A stretch of 64,000 bases of DNA, from contig JAIXMP010000027.1 of NCBI GenBank assembly GCA_025677815.1, forward strand, positions 588,429-652,428, written 5' to 3'. Below the pieces are notes generated by a model that was not told where the DNA came from, ran no database searches, and saw nothing but the letters and a program-made list of their open reading frames with translations. The number at the start of each line of letters is the position of its first letter. Position 1 is the stretch's first letter. Positions 1 through 10,924 of this stretch are shown here, one piece after another. This DNA comes from Phascolomyces articulosus (lineage: Eukaryota > Mucoromycota > Mucoromycetes > Mucorales > Lichtheimiaceae). The translations under genes were made by a program, and so were the position numbers.

Positions 1-1096
1 TGGTGGCTGCTGTTGATGCTGCTGCTGCTTGTGAAGCTGCTAATGCTGCGGATGCACTACCAGGGATGGTAGTACATGTTGCTGATGTCGATGTTCCTAC
101 CATAGAATGCTGCGAGTGATGTTGCGCACCTTGCATAGGAGGTCGAACCAATACAATATCAAAAGGAGACCAAGATGCATTTTTAGCACACAATCGATTG
201 TCTGATGAAGTCAAGTATTTTGTTCGGACGGTTTGTGAATTGATTCGATTAAATAACGATATAGGGGCGTTAGCTAAAATGCATGATGATACGTTGCGTG
301 CTTTGGCCGTCTTTTTGGAAGGTTTGGATATTATCGAAATAGGATGGGATAAAAAGGTAGCATAAGGTTGTTCTTGCTGTGCCAGGTTGAGACTGACTCT
401 TAGACAAAATTGTTTTGCTTTGGCAGTCCCTGTAACATGTAAAAACTTGAAACTACCTGAAAGTGTTTCGTCCAACATGACTCGTTGTTCCAAGGGCCGT
501 TCACCATTTTCACATACAATTGCCATGGAAACATCATGTGCATGTCGATCCACAAACCCATGTGAGCGTAATGTTACAACAGGTGGTGGACAGAGAAATC
601 GCTTTTCGGATCCGTAGGATTTTTGGGCTACAGCTGCATGTAAACATTTTATTGTTGTCATGGGCTGACACATTGTAAATGTACTATCTTGTCGACGTTG
701 CTTTGTTACCCTTCCTTCATTACTGATTCCATTGTTTCTGTCGTCGTCATTGTTATTATTGCCAATATTATTATTATTATTGTTATTATCGGTGTCGTCA
801 TTCCAACGTCGTTTTGAAGTCATGAGTGGAGCTGTGAAAGTTGAAGAAGCGGAGGAAGAACTGGAAGAAGAAGAAGAACCAGAAGGAGCCGTTGCTGCTG
901 CTGTTGTAAGTGCAGTTATACTTATATCAGTTCTTTTACTAGAGGTAGTTGTCGTAGAAGAATCTCCATTGGAATCAAGTAATGCTTCAATGGACATGGA
1001 TTGCTGTGTTTGTGTTGGTGAAGAGTTGACAAGTTGGACTCGTTTACTTGAGCCAAATACTTGTTGTGATACGATTTGTGAATGTTGTTGACTCAT
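1..1096 (-). CDS. CSL (CBF1/Su(H)/Lag-1) family DNA-binding transcription factor, C-terminus beyond window
   Basis: An open frame runs on the minus strand from ATG at 1096-1094 to the window edge without a stop (365 codons). The N-terminus is low-complexity: Ser/Thr/Ala tracts, then Asn and Asp runs at about residues 103-120. From about residue 150 the sequence matches the CSL Rel-homology DNA-binding region. Diagnostic blocks are LHAAVAQKSYGSEKRFLCPP, then ISKPSKKTAKARN, then SLFNRINSQTVRTKYL, which begins the beta-trefoil part. After this the frame enters a Gln/Ala/Ser-rich insertion and leaves the window. CSL proteins bind GTGGGAA-type sites in the nucleus; fungal members act without Notch. 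No intron is seen in the visible part. The family call is secure. The fungal subclass (Cbf11- or Cbf12-like) cannot be decided without the C-terminus. Confidence 0.9.
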   Translation of the reverse strand, partial: MSQQHSQIVSQQVFGSSKRVQLVNSSPTQTQQSMSIEALLDSNGDSSTTTTSSKRTDISITALTTAAATAPSGSSSSSSSSSASSTFTAPLMTSKRRWNDDTDNNNNNNNIGNNNNDDDRNNGISNEGRVTKQRRQDSTFTMCQPMTTIKCLHAAVAQKSYGSEKRFLCPPPVVTLRSHGFVDRHAHDVSMAIVCENGERPLEQRVMLDETLSGSFKFLHVTGTAKAKQFCLRVSLNLAQQEQPYATFLSHPISIISKPSKKTAKARNVSSCILANAPISLFNRINSQTVRTKYLTSSDNRLCAKNASWSPFDIVLVRPPMQGAQHHSQHSMVGTSTSATCTTIPGSASAALAASQAAAASTAAT

Positions 1097-4000
1097 GAAA
1101 CAAATTATTGTAAAAAAGGTACAAAGAAGGGTTGAACAAATGAAAAGAAAGAGAGAAAGAGAAGAAGTAATGAAAAATTATGCTTTAAAAACTGTTTTCA
1201 ATATAGATCACGTGTGGAATTACTATTGAATTATAGTGATTTATTTTTTTAACAATAAAAGAAGAGAAGAAGAGAAGAAGAAGAAGAAGGATAGAATGAG
1301 AATCAGGATGATTTCATGAATTAGGTTAAAAAGATTAGCGGGATATAATATAATATGGGGGGAGAAAGGGTGATGATTGATATTATTGATGGTGATGATG
1401 ACGATGATGATGTGTGAATAATAGATGTTGAAAGAGGATCTCTCCACACATATCAGACATAGAAAGACATCATCACAAGAATATGAAAAAGGAATTATAC
1501 AAGAAAAGCCAACTGATAGGCGGTGTTTCGTTTCCAAGGAAATGAAAATGCAAGACAAGTCCTTTTTGTTTAACCTGTTTAATCAAATCATCAATTGTAT
1601 TTCTTGCGGAGTCTGTGACTCATTGGCTTTGGAGCAACCTCATTGCTTGCTGTCAACCAAAACCAGCTTCAAAAGAGAAATGTGAGCATCTTTCCCAAAT
1701 ATACCTTTTTGGACCCAACCAAAAAAAAAAAAAAAAAAACAGTGTGATCCTTCCTTCTGTATCATCAATCTACGTACCATTTTATCATCTATTCTTATTA
1801 TTATATATATTTTTCTTAACATATATATATATATATGTGTGTGTATGTATGTTTATATATAACTAGTAATTATTATTATTGTTACCCGATCTATGTGGTT
1901 CATTTTCATAACCCAAAAACAAATAAAGAGTATGACAATATAGGTCACGAGTATTTTTAAACTCTCCCACGCAAAAACATGCATATATAATAACAATAAT
2001 AATATCATAAATTGCTTTGTGATATTATCCCTCTTTTCTGTCCATATCATTCTTTTATTAAAATACTATTACTACACAATATCAAAAGCCGTGCTTTTAA
2101 CACTCCATTTATATATTATTTTTATTGAATCTACAATTTATGATAATAATAAGAACAAGAGGAAGTTTAGAGGCACTGTACTTTATGGATGAATGCAAAT
2201 TTCCTTTTGTAGTGTAGATAATCTCTTAGTGCATTGATCTCGGGGGGGCCAAAAAAAGAAAATGGTTTCGCTTTGGCTGGGCAAGTTAGAATGCCTGACG
2301 ATGATGTGACCACAGATTGAATAAATATGATCACTCACCCGCGGCACTATACTCTATACCCAACCGATCAAAAAAAAAAACCATGATTACTATTATTATT
2401 TATTACTCGCCTCATTAACATCTTCTTTCTATAATCAATTATTATAATAAAATAGAATGATAACCTTTTCGCACGCCTTATATTTTCACACGCGTTTGCT
2501 TTTTTTTTTCTTCTTGAAAAATATAATGATATATTCAAATGTAAACATGTGATACATAGTACAAACATATAGTATAATATGTACTTCCTGTTTCCATTAT
2601 TATTATTACATTGCATTCTTAATTGACATAAGGAAGTATGTAGTTAATATTGATTCTAATGATGATGGGAAAACTAAAGAACCATAAACAACCTTATTGT
2701 AAAGAAAAACTGGTTGAGGTTCTCCGTTCGTTCTTTTCTAGCTTATGATGCTTTTTTGACAGCATCATTTTTTAACCTTTGCAATAAATATAAACCATAA
2801 CTGTGATAATAACGGGTTTTTTTTCTTCTTGCGTCACACATTTAACATTCATCATCACTTAAAAATAATAACATCATTCAGAGTAATAAGGACTTAAATC
2901 AGAAAAAAAAACATTTATCTTTTCTGATTTATTTTTATTCTTTCATTATGAACATATGTTGAGAATATATCATCATATCGATAATTACTGAGATGGAAAC
3001 TTTCATAAACCATTTCATAAGTAGAGGGTTGCTCAACATGTCATTTTGTTATCATGTTTACTAGGTCCGTGCTTATTATTACTCACTCATTGTCATTAGA
3101 TTTCATCTAAATAAAATATAAAAATATGGTATTTTGGATTTTTTTGTATATAACTTTATTTAGGCTATGATATACCATAAAAGGATATTCCTTTTGTTTA
3201 TCAAGTATCACTAGGAACAACCATTTACCCAGTACCTCGGATGATTTGTTTTATTGAGCTTATATATTATAAACTACACCTGTCAGCAAAAAGAAAAAAA
3301 ATTGAGATCCATCTTCATCATGATACCATATATTAACGAGTATTGCGGTATGATAGCAAAAAACAAGAAATTTGATTAGTGTACCTGAAAATATTTGTTG
3401 AGTAATAATACTACTTCGCTCCTCACACCATCATGTTTAGATTGTATTCTATTGCTGTAATTATTGTTTCATGTGCATTTACTTTGTTTGTCAATACCAA
3501 GAAACAGAGATAGAAAGTATGACAAGGATAACCAATGCTGTTAATTATTTAATGAAAAACGTGTTTACATATTCGCTTCATGGAAACAGGACATGTATTA
3601 TAAAGGTATATGTCATTGGCTTTTCTTTTGAATGCCACAACTGCTATTTTTTCTAAGAATTTTTAATCGTTTTTGAATTATTAATCTTCGTCATTTTATA
3701 ATAATATAATATCATCATGATCACCATCGAGTATTAGTGGGGCTGAGGTTCCTTTGCTGTGATAGAACAAAAAAAAGACAAATCGTATGATACGAGTGTG
3801 CAACCTATCATTTTTTCCCAGGAAATTTACACACGCGTTCGAAAATAGTATAATTCATGGCTTTTTATTTCTCTTCTTCATCCTCATCTCGATTAGGTAT
3901 TTTATCAATACCTTCCTTAAAATCAGATAAATATCACATCGTAGTAACACTAGAATAAATAATTTCATTCAATCTGACAAATGGTTTATCATGACGTGTC

Positions 4001-5600
4001 TGTACTTATCCATTATATATATATATGTTGTGTGTGGAACTTGTTTCTTAATTATGAGTAAGGTTCTATTTACTTGATACAGTAGTCAATTTATATGAGG
4101 TAGGGACTGCTACAATTTAATCACTGATCATCATGTGATACAGTTACTAGCACTACTTTATATGTCTAAGTGTTATAATACTTCTTATCTATCAACATTT
4201 ACGTACCTGACAAAATTTCAAATGATTATATTATGTTCTTAGATTCGTATGTAAATAATCTTTTTTTTTTTCATCATCAATTAGCTCTATTATAAAATGT
4301 AATTTAAATAACAATACAGAATTCCCACCCTACTAACCAGTGTCATCATCACAAACAAAATGGATTGGAAAATTCTATAACTTTTATGTAATATATTATT
4401 ATTAATGAGTTGTCGGAAAATATACTCTAATTATCGCCTCATGATGTTCATTCTCTATTATGTTTAACTTGCAGTAATAACAATCAAAATAATAAGGTAA
4501 TGATTTCGCAAACATAAAGCGTTACTATATATCAGGCATTCTATCCATATATATATGGTTGAAACGAAAAAAAAAGAGAGGTTTTCTTGTAATACAAGAT
4601 CGGGATAGGAGACAACTTAAACTTTATCATAGTTTTGTATATGGAAGCAAAATCCAAGAATTTGGATGAAATCGGTATGAACAAGAGCAGTGTTATACTT
4701 TTGTAATAGACATTAATCTGTTGTATCAAAACATCATAAAGATATTTAGTTGGTTCTCGAATTTAAAATGATTTTACAAACCAACCTTTTCAATTAAATC
4801 ATATTATACGTACAACTTGTAACATATTGATAAATATATTAATCCCACCCAACAAAACCCACTTTTTTCTGATCTGGTATATGTTGCTTTTATATAGGAA
4901 TAGTTTTTTTTTTCAATTTGTTTGTTTCAACTCATAACTATAATGACAAAAAATCTAGATGTGTACAGTTGCTATTTTTATATTTGATTCAGTGATAATA
5001 TACGGGTACGTTTAATGGTGAAAAAAAAGATATTAATGTCTTTATGATGTGAATAAAGTGTACAATAAACTATGGTCAATATAATATAATGCGTACAACA
5101 TTGATTATAGAAATAGATTGAAAACTTTCTTTTCCTTTGCAAACTTTTGATTCTTGCAGAACATATGAAATGTCTTTCTAATTTAGAATAAACCTTGTAT
5201 TTCTGCCATTTCTTACTGCTTATACTCTCTTGCAAGCAGGAGATGATTGAGAACAAGACGATTTTCAAATTTTATATATCATATTCTTTTTCTTTACAAT
5301 TACACATAATGTTTAGTTTACATAATTATTACTTGAGCATTAGTGCCATGGAATGAGAAACTATATTACTTACCAATAATATTACGTTAAAGATGAAGCA
5401 CAGGTCAAATTATAGCGGAGTAAAGTGGGATCACAACCTTCCACTTCAATCACTGCATATGAAAAACCTAGGTGTCACAAAAGCTGTCCATGCTTATTTT
5501 TTTTATAATGATAATTTAAATAATGGATAAAGTGAGAATATAAAGGAAAAAGAAATCTATGAAAGTTTAAGCTAATAAGAAAAAGGTATGATTTATATGT
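1097..5600. other. AT-rich intergenic region, no supported gene
   Basis: This is the 5' flank of the CSL gene. It holds A/T homopolymers (18 A at 1721-1738), TA runs near 1820-1860 and 4015-4025, and many short chance open frames with no family resemblance, no consistent splice signals and strongly biased Phe/Ile/Lys/Asn composition. The 150 bp next to the CSL start contain GA-rich and GAA-repeat stretches (1141-1285) that may belong to its promoter or 5' UTR. Confidence 0.6.
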
Positions 5601-5603
5601 AGC

Positions 5604-5834
5604 GTGTGCATGAATGATTACCATCAGCCCAAGTACTATCTCTTGTTCGTCTTCTACGATATTGTTCAACTATAGCCATATATTCATTAACACTGTCATT
5701 TTCCATGATATCGTGCCATATCAGAAGCTGACGTTCATCTAATGTATTACGATAATTGTTGTATGCAATAGATAAAGCTTGTCGTGCAATAACTTCCCTT
5801 TCTGGGATTGCTGCATAGCCCGAGAATCGTCATC

Positions 5835-5891
<57 letters not shown>

Positions 5892-5960
5892 TTCTTGACC
5901 TTCTTCGTTAGAACTAAGAATACGAGCAGGGGATGTTGCTGATGCTGTTGTTCTAAGTGA
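5604..5960 (-). pseudogene. Frameshifted gene fragment with poly-Asn tract, family unknown
   Basis: On the minus strand a frame reading RTTASATSPARILSSNEEGQ leads into a long run of Asn codons made by an (AAT)n microsatellite (5832-5891), then NDDDSR. One nucleotide out of frame it continues as a clearly protein-like stretch (GYAAIPEREVIARQALSIAY, then LDERQLLIWHDIMENDS and a YRRRR motif) up to about 5604. The amphipathic, charged composition of that stretch is unlike the surrounding noise. A single-base change near the microsatellite could explain the break. A sequence like a splice donor (GGTAATC) follows the last coherent residues. I do not recognise the family. It could be a decayed gene or an internal exon. 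Confidence 0.35.
5832..5891. repeat. (ATT)n trinucleotide microsatellite
   Basis: About 18 uninterrupted ATT/TAT units. On the minus strand it reads as poly-Asn inside the gene fragment at 5604-5960. Confidence 0.95.
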
Positions 5961-6769
5961 TCATGTATCTTGATGGGTAGTAGGAAGGCATGGTCAAAAT
6001 ATTGATGGTCCTGGATTTTTTTGATGGCTTAAGTATACTATTCAATTCACTCGATTTTATATAGAGTGATGCTTTCTTATTATGTGAAAAGGAAAAATAA
6101 TAAGTAAATAATAGTACTTATTAATATAGTAGTAATATAAGCATGATGACTTATTCTCCATTTTGTACCTGCATTAAACAACAGATTTCAAACAGGGTGT
6201 TTTTTTTCTATCTAGGTAGTAAAAAATTACATAGGGGAAAATAATAATAATAGGGTATGATAGATCAATCTATATTTTATTTTTTATAATCGACCCGTTA
6301 CTTCCCTTTCCACAATATGAGACAGGCACCTTCTCTGGTGTAATAATAAATACTTCTATTATATCCCGTTTCGTTCTTCTCTCATCCTATTCGTACTCCT
6401 CTTCTCACCAAATATTGTAAATCCTATCCTTTTCTTCTTCTTTTTACGTATTCATATAAGTGCAACTGATATGTGATACAGGATCTGTACCATACCCACA
6501 AGGTGTAGTACAACCTAGTATAACATGTAGTAATCTGTGTGATATATTTTTCTATTTTTTTTATTATCTTCCAATCCCTTTTTTTTTTATCAATCATCAT
6601 TTACTATTTTCTACCATCATCACCCAACAAACAAAAAATCTTTCTTCATTCATGATTCTCTGGTCCTGGTCCTTCTGGTCAAGCTCTCATGGTCATCCTG
6701 GTCTTGGTTCTGATTCTACTGCAGTTACATATACTTTGGTCACCGCTTTAGTTCTCCCCGCATTGTTGA

Positions 6770-7560
6770 CCGTGTCCTTCATCCATCCATCCATCCATCC
6801 ATGCTGCGACGGCTATATCATTCATCCTCTCTGATCATGCATATTGATTTTTGTCGTGCCATCGTGTCATCTCGTATCTGTTTTTTATCCATGAGGCGGT
6901 ATGTGTTTTTCTTTTTCTTTTTTTGATATGACATGGCACTTTTTTCGTGTCGTGCTTTTTGTCCCGCGTCATTCATCTTTTGGTAATACTTTACTATTTC
7001 ACGTTGTATATCCCCGTTGATCACCCATTCTGAGACTATGTTGTACTACTTCGTGTCAAGCCATCCTTCTTTATCATCCTTTGTCATGTCACATCATCTA
7101 TCCTTGATCTTTGATGTTGGGGCTTTCTTTGTTGTGCTACACTATATATATATCCGTTGGTCATGTCATTCACGCTATGTTGAACCTTTATCATGTCATC
7201 TCATCCATCCTTGATGTTTCTGTCTATGGCATTTCTTTTCTGTCGCGCTATGTTATCCTCTTTTGTTCATCCATGATGTTGTACCAACCCATCCTTACTT
7301 GACAATCCAAGCTGCGGTATCTTTTTTCGTGCTCTGACAAACGCATATGTCTATCATTCATGCTATGCGGCAAACCTTTACAATGTTTGTCCTGTATTGA
7401 CGGATCAAAGGTCTATCCATGCTGTGATGCTGCGTCGTGTTATGCCATCCTTCCCTTTGATTGTCCTTTTGTGGTAATCCTTTGGTCTGTCATGTTAATT
7501 GACAGATTATTTATCCATTTGACGTTCCATACGTTCGCGTTTTCCAAATGATGCTCAAGT
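6770..7560. repeat. Degenerate repeat tract (CATCC / TGTCGTGC / GATGTTG words)
   Basis: The plus strand repeatedly uses the same words over about 800 bp: CCATCC (tandem at 6781-6802, again near 7060, 7203, 7262, 7290), GTCATGTCA/GTCATCTCATCC, TGTCGTGC/TGTCGCGCT, and GATGTTG. Spacing is loosely 80-130 bp, so this looks like an old, strongly diverged tandem array and not a gene. Short open frames run through it in several frames without coding character. Confidence 0.4.
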
Positions 7561-7588
7561 CATTGTCAAGTTTTATCTCCTTTAGCCT

Positions 7589-7704
7589 GTGCCTGTGTGT
7601 GCCATGGTTCCTGCCTACGCAAGCCGTTTCCGTGTGGATGAGTCACCTCAAGCTATCTGGAATGGTCAGCAAGTTTTACACGAATGGAGAACCTCTTGTA
7701 AAAG
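7589..7704 (+). CDS. Isolated exon-like segment, unknown protein
   Basis: A CTTTAG acceptor at 7583-7588 is followed by a frame containing MVPAYASRFRVDESPQAIWN and continuing through GQQVLHEWRT to CKR, where a GTAACT donor begins at 7705. The residue mix is balanced, unlike neighbouring chance frames. No partner exon could be joined with confidence and no family is recognised. It may be a surviving exon of a decayed gene. Confidence 0.25.
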
Positions 7705-7904
7705 GTAACTATTATTTTTTAAAAAACAATTTATGATGGATGGGCTGTGTTTATCATTGTATAGTATAAAATTTGAGGACTAAATATAGCCATTTCTTTT
7801 TTTTTTCTTTTATTCATGGAGTGGGTCATTTTTGACCTATTCCATTTTTTTATTAGGAACATATCAGTTACAACGCTCGAAAACCAAGAGCATTTATGTT
7901 GTTT

Positions 7905-8035
7905 CTTTTTATTCATGAGCTTGGGCTTCGGCTCATACGCTTTGGGGCGCACCGTCTATCTTAGATAGTCTCAGGAATCGAGTATCCTTCTTATGAGCTT
8001 CGGTTTGTAAGGGGAGAGACTCGATGCTCAAAAAC
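7905..8035 (+). ncRNA. GC-richer hairpin-rich segment upstream of the helicase, candidate structured RNA or 5' leader
   Basis: Three inverted repeats lie close together: GAGC/GCTC (7917-7934), CTATC/GATAG (7956-7968), and a longer one with arms ATCGAGT (7977-7983) and ACTCGAT (8019-8025). The last encloses an inner CTTA...TAAG helix around a TTCG-containing loop. A consensus donor GTAAGT follows at 8038, and a pyrimidine-rich acceptor ends at 8102. The segment may therefore be a spliced 5' leader of the helicase gene that starts at 8252, or a separate non-coding transcript. No known RNA family is recognised. Confidence 0.3.
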
Positions 8036-8251
8036 GTGTAAGTTTTCATTTCTTATCTTTATTATGTGATTACAATTTTGATAAGTTTCTTCAAAATTTC
8101 AGAATCTTACCCGTGATTTTTTTGGAACTCCTATGCAGCACAAAGAAAGATATCCTTTTTAGTAATTTTCTCAAGAAAAAAATTTCGCTTTGGCTTTTTT
8201 TCCTTCACTTTATCATTATTTGATCGATCACCCAAAAAAAAAATAACAAAC

Positions 8252-10789
8252 ATGGTCGCCGTCAATGATTTTGTAATGACATTTGAAGACAACGATCAAA
8301 ACTTCAAGATCGTTGAAGAAGAAGAAGAAGAAGATATTGTAGAAGAAGAAAAAAAGACTGAACTCGAAACAACAACACCCTCAAAAAAGAAACGAAAGGC
8401 TGAAGACAAAAGGAAAGAAAAAAAAGAGAAGAAAAAAGCAAAAACAGCAACACCAAAGAAGAATGAAAATGATAAGGACAATGAATTTGATTCTGGATTT
8501 ACATTTGCTATTGATGGTGGTGGATCAGCAGGTCCAGCTCATGCTTGGGACTTTACTGCAGCTAAAAGTATGCTTAAAGAGGCACAGGTAAAATAATCAT
8601 AAAAACGTTTTCTGTAAATCACTATTTGTCAAACTCTCTATTTATGCTAAAACCACCTTGAATTCGTTACACTCTTATTTAATAGCCAAATTCTGTACCG
8701 AGAACTGATATTGATGCAATAATTGAGAAGAAACGACAAGAGACAAAGGCTGCCAAAAAGAAGAAGGCAAGCAAAAAAGGTATATAACTTTTATGAGGCT
8801 TATTTTATTGAGATATATTGTATCATGGAAGTGTATGCTGATGTAGAGAATAAAAAAACATCCATGTAATATAGATAATGATGAGGAAGGTACATTGTTG
8901 AATGACGATGATGATGATTTGGCACTGGATGGTTTTGGTGCAGGTGCTGTAGATACCGAAAAAGTAGATGAAGATGATGACGAAGAGAGTGATACCGAAG
9001 ATGATGAATCGGCTAGTGACATGGACGAAGACAATGATAGTGATGCAGATGCTGAAAAGGATGCTGAAGCCGAAGAAGCAGTAAGTCTATATATAGATGA
9101 GCACATGTTCTATGTTATTTTTTTTCTTTATATTAAAACATTTTATATTTCTCCCTCATCTAGCGGAAACGAGCTTATTTTGCACCAGAAGAAGAAAATC
9201 AAACGGAAGCACATGAAGCATTCACATCCATGAATTTATCAAGACCTATACTTAAAGGTTTGGCCAATGTCGGATTTGTTAAACCAACCGAAATTCAAGC
9301 ACGTACTATTCCGATCGCATTACTTGGTAAAGACATTTGTGGTGGTGCAGTAACAGGTTCTGGTAAAACTGCAGCGTTTATTGTCCCTATTTTGGAACGT
9401 TTACTGTATCGTCCTCGACAAACAGCAGCTACCCGCGTTCTTATTCTCTGTCCAACACGTGAATTGGCTGCTCAGGTGCATAGTGTGGCAGCTAAATTGG
9501 GTGGTTATACCGATATCACATTTTGTCTTTGTGTGGGTGGTCTTAATTTAAAACGACAAGAAGCAGAATTGAAAAACAAACCCGACGTTGTGGTGGCTAC
9601 TCCAGGTCGTCTTATTGATCATGTTCGAAATTCAGCAGGTTTTGCTTTGGATACTTGTGAAATTTTGGTGATGGATGAAGCTGATCGGTAAATTTTTATA
9701 TATTTATAAAAAAAAGGTGGATAAATGAAGGAGGGAGATTTATATTGAAAAACTAACGATATTTTTTGGTTGCATCTAGTATGCTTGAAGATGGTTTCGC
9801 AGAAGAATTGGGTGAAATTGTAAAAGCTTGCCCTAAATCACGACAAACAATGCTATTTTCAGCTACGATGACAGATAATGTTGATCAACTGATTCGAATG
9901 TCATTAAATCATCCTTCACGCTTATTTGTCGATCGTTCCAATCAAGCCGCTTCTCGACTTATCCAAGAATTTGTACGTATCCGTGCCCATAAAGAAGCTG
10001 ATCGATCTGCTGTCCTTGTTGCTTTGTGTCGAAGGACATTTAAAACCAGAACCATCGTCTTTTTTAAATCCAAAGTCGCAGCCCATCAAATGAAGATCTT
10101 GTTTGGTTTATTAGGCCTGAATGCAGGTGAACTCCATGGTAATTTGACACAAGAACAACGTTTGGAAGCACTCGAACGGTTCCGTGATAACAAGGTTGAC
10201 TTTTTAATGGCAACGGATTTGGCTGCAAGAGGTCTTGATATCAAAGGTATTGATGTTGTTATCAATTATAATATGCCAAACCAATTTGCTCAATATCTTC
10301 ATCGCGTGGGCAGAACCGCTCGTGCTGGTCGCAATGGCCGGTAAGTTGTTTTTTTTTATCTTTTTATGGCATAAACCCCGCATAGAAATTCTTTTTAGGA
10401 AGAATAGATGATTATCCCGAAGGAGGATTACTTAATTCTTGCCACGTATTCTAATTTATAATTATAGTTCCGTAACACTTGTAGGTGAAGCCGATCGAAA
10501 AATGCTAAAGATGGCGATCAAGTCCGCAACAGCGGGTTCACAGGTGAAAAATCGCGTGGTTCCGACCGAAGCGATTCAGAAATACAAAAAGAAGGTTGAT
10601 AAACTTACACCACAAATTGAAGAGATTTTACAAGAAGAAAAGGAAGAACGAGCCCTTCGAAACGCTGAAATGCAGTTACAAAAGGGTGAAAACATAATTA
10701 AACACTCAACTGATATCTATTCCCGTCCAGCAAGGACCTGGTTTAAAACAAACAAAGAAAAGAAACAAGCAAAAAGAAGTTCTCGTTAA
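8252..10789 (+). CDS. DRS1: DEAD-box ATP-dependent RNA helicase, Drs1/DDX27 type
   Basis: Six exons: 8252-8587, 8686-8779, 8875-9080, 9164-9687, 9780-10340, 10468-10789, giving 680 residues. All five introns are GT-AG and the phases close. The first 230 residues are acidic/Lys-rich ([13 protein letters not shown], long Asp/Glu tracts), as in nucleolar helicases. The core then shows Q motif PTEIQ (253-257), motif I AVTGSGKT (274-281), motif II DEAD (383-386), motif III SAT (414-416), motif [12 protein letters not shown] and motif [13 protein letters not shown] (561-571). The sequence around DEADRMLEDGF and the [13 protein letters not shown] stretch after motif VI fit Drs1/DDX27. Drs1 is needed for 27S pre-rRNA processing and 60S subunit assembly in the nucleolus. 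One intron splits the Arg codon right after DEAD and another follows motif VI. The gene converges on the WRKY-like gene with 135 bp between stop codons. Confidence 0.93.
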
Positions 10790-10924
10790 ACGAAAGAAAA
10801 TGAATATTATTAAATAAGAAGAAAAAAGTAATAATAAATAATATTAATAACATATATATATAAACAAGCTATTATTTTGTTGACTGTTTTTGATAACTAT
10901 CTACAAGACTACATAAACTACTAT

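Noticed and set aside
6460..6834. 124-codon frame with a Gly/Ser/Pro and hydrophobic end, looked like a GPI-anchored protein tail
   Set aside because: The frame crosses T-rich intron-like sequence, no acceptor fits before the hydrophobic part, and the end is a CATC repeat; not enough to call a gene.
9230..9691. Reading the helicase as separate short genes at each open frame
   Set aside because: All pieces join with GT-AG introns in phase and form one continuous helicase with motifs in the right order.
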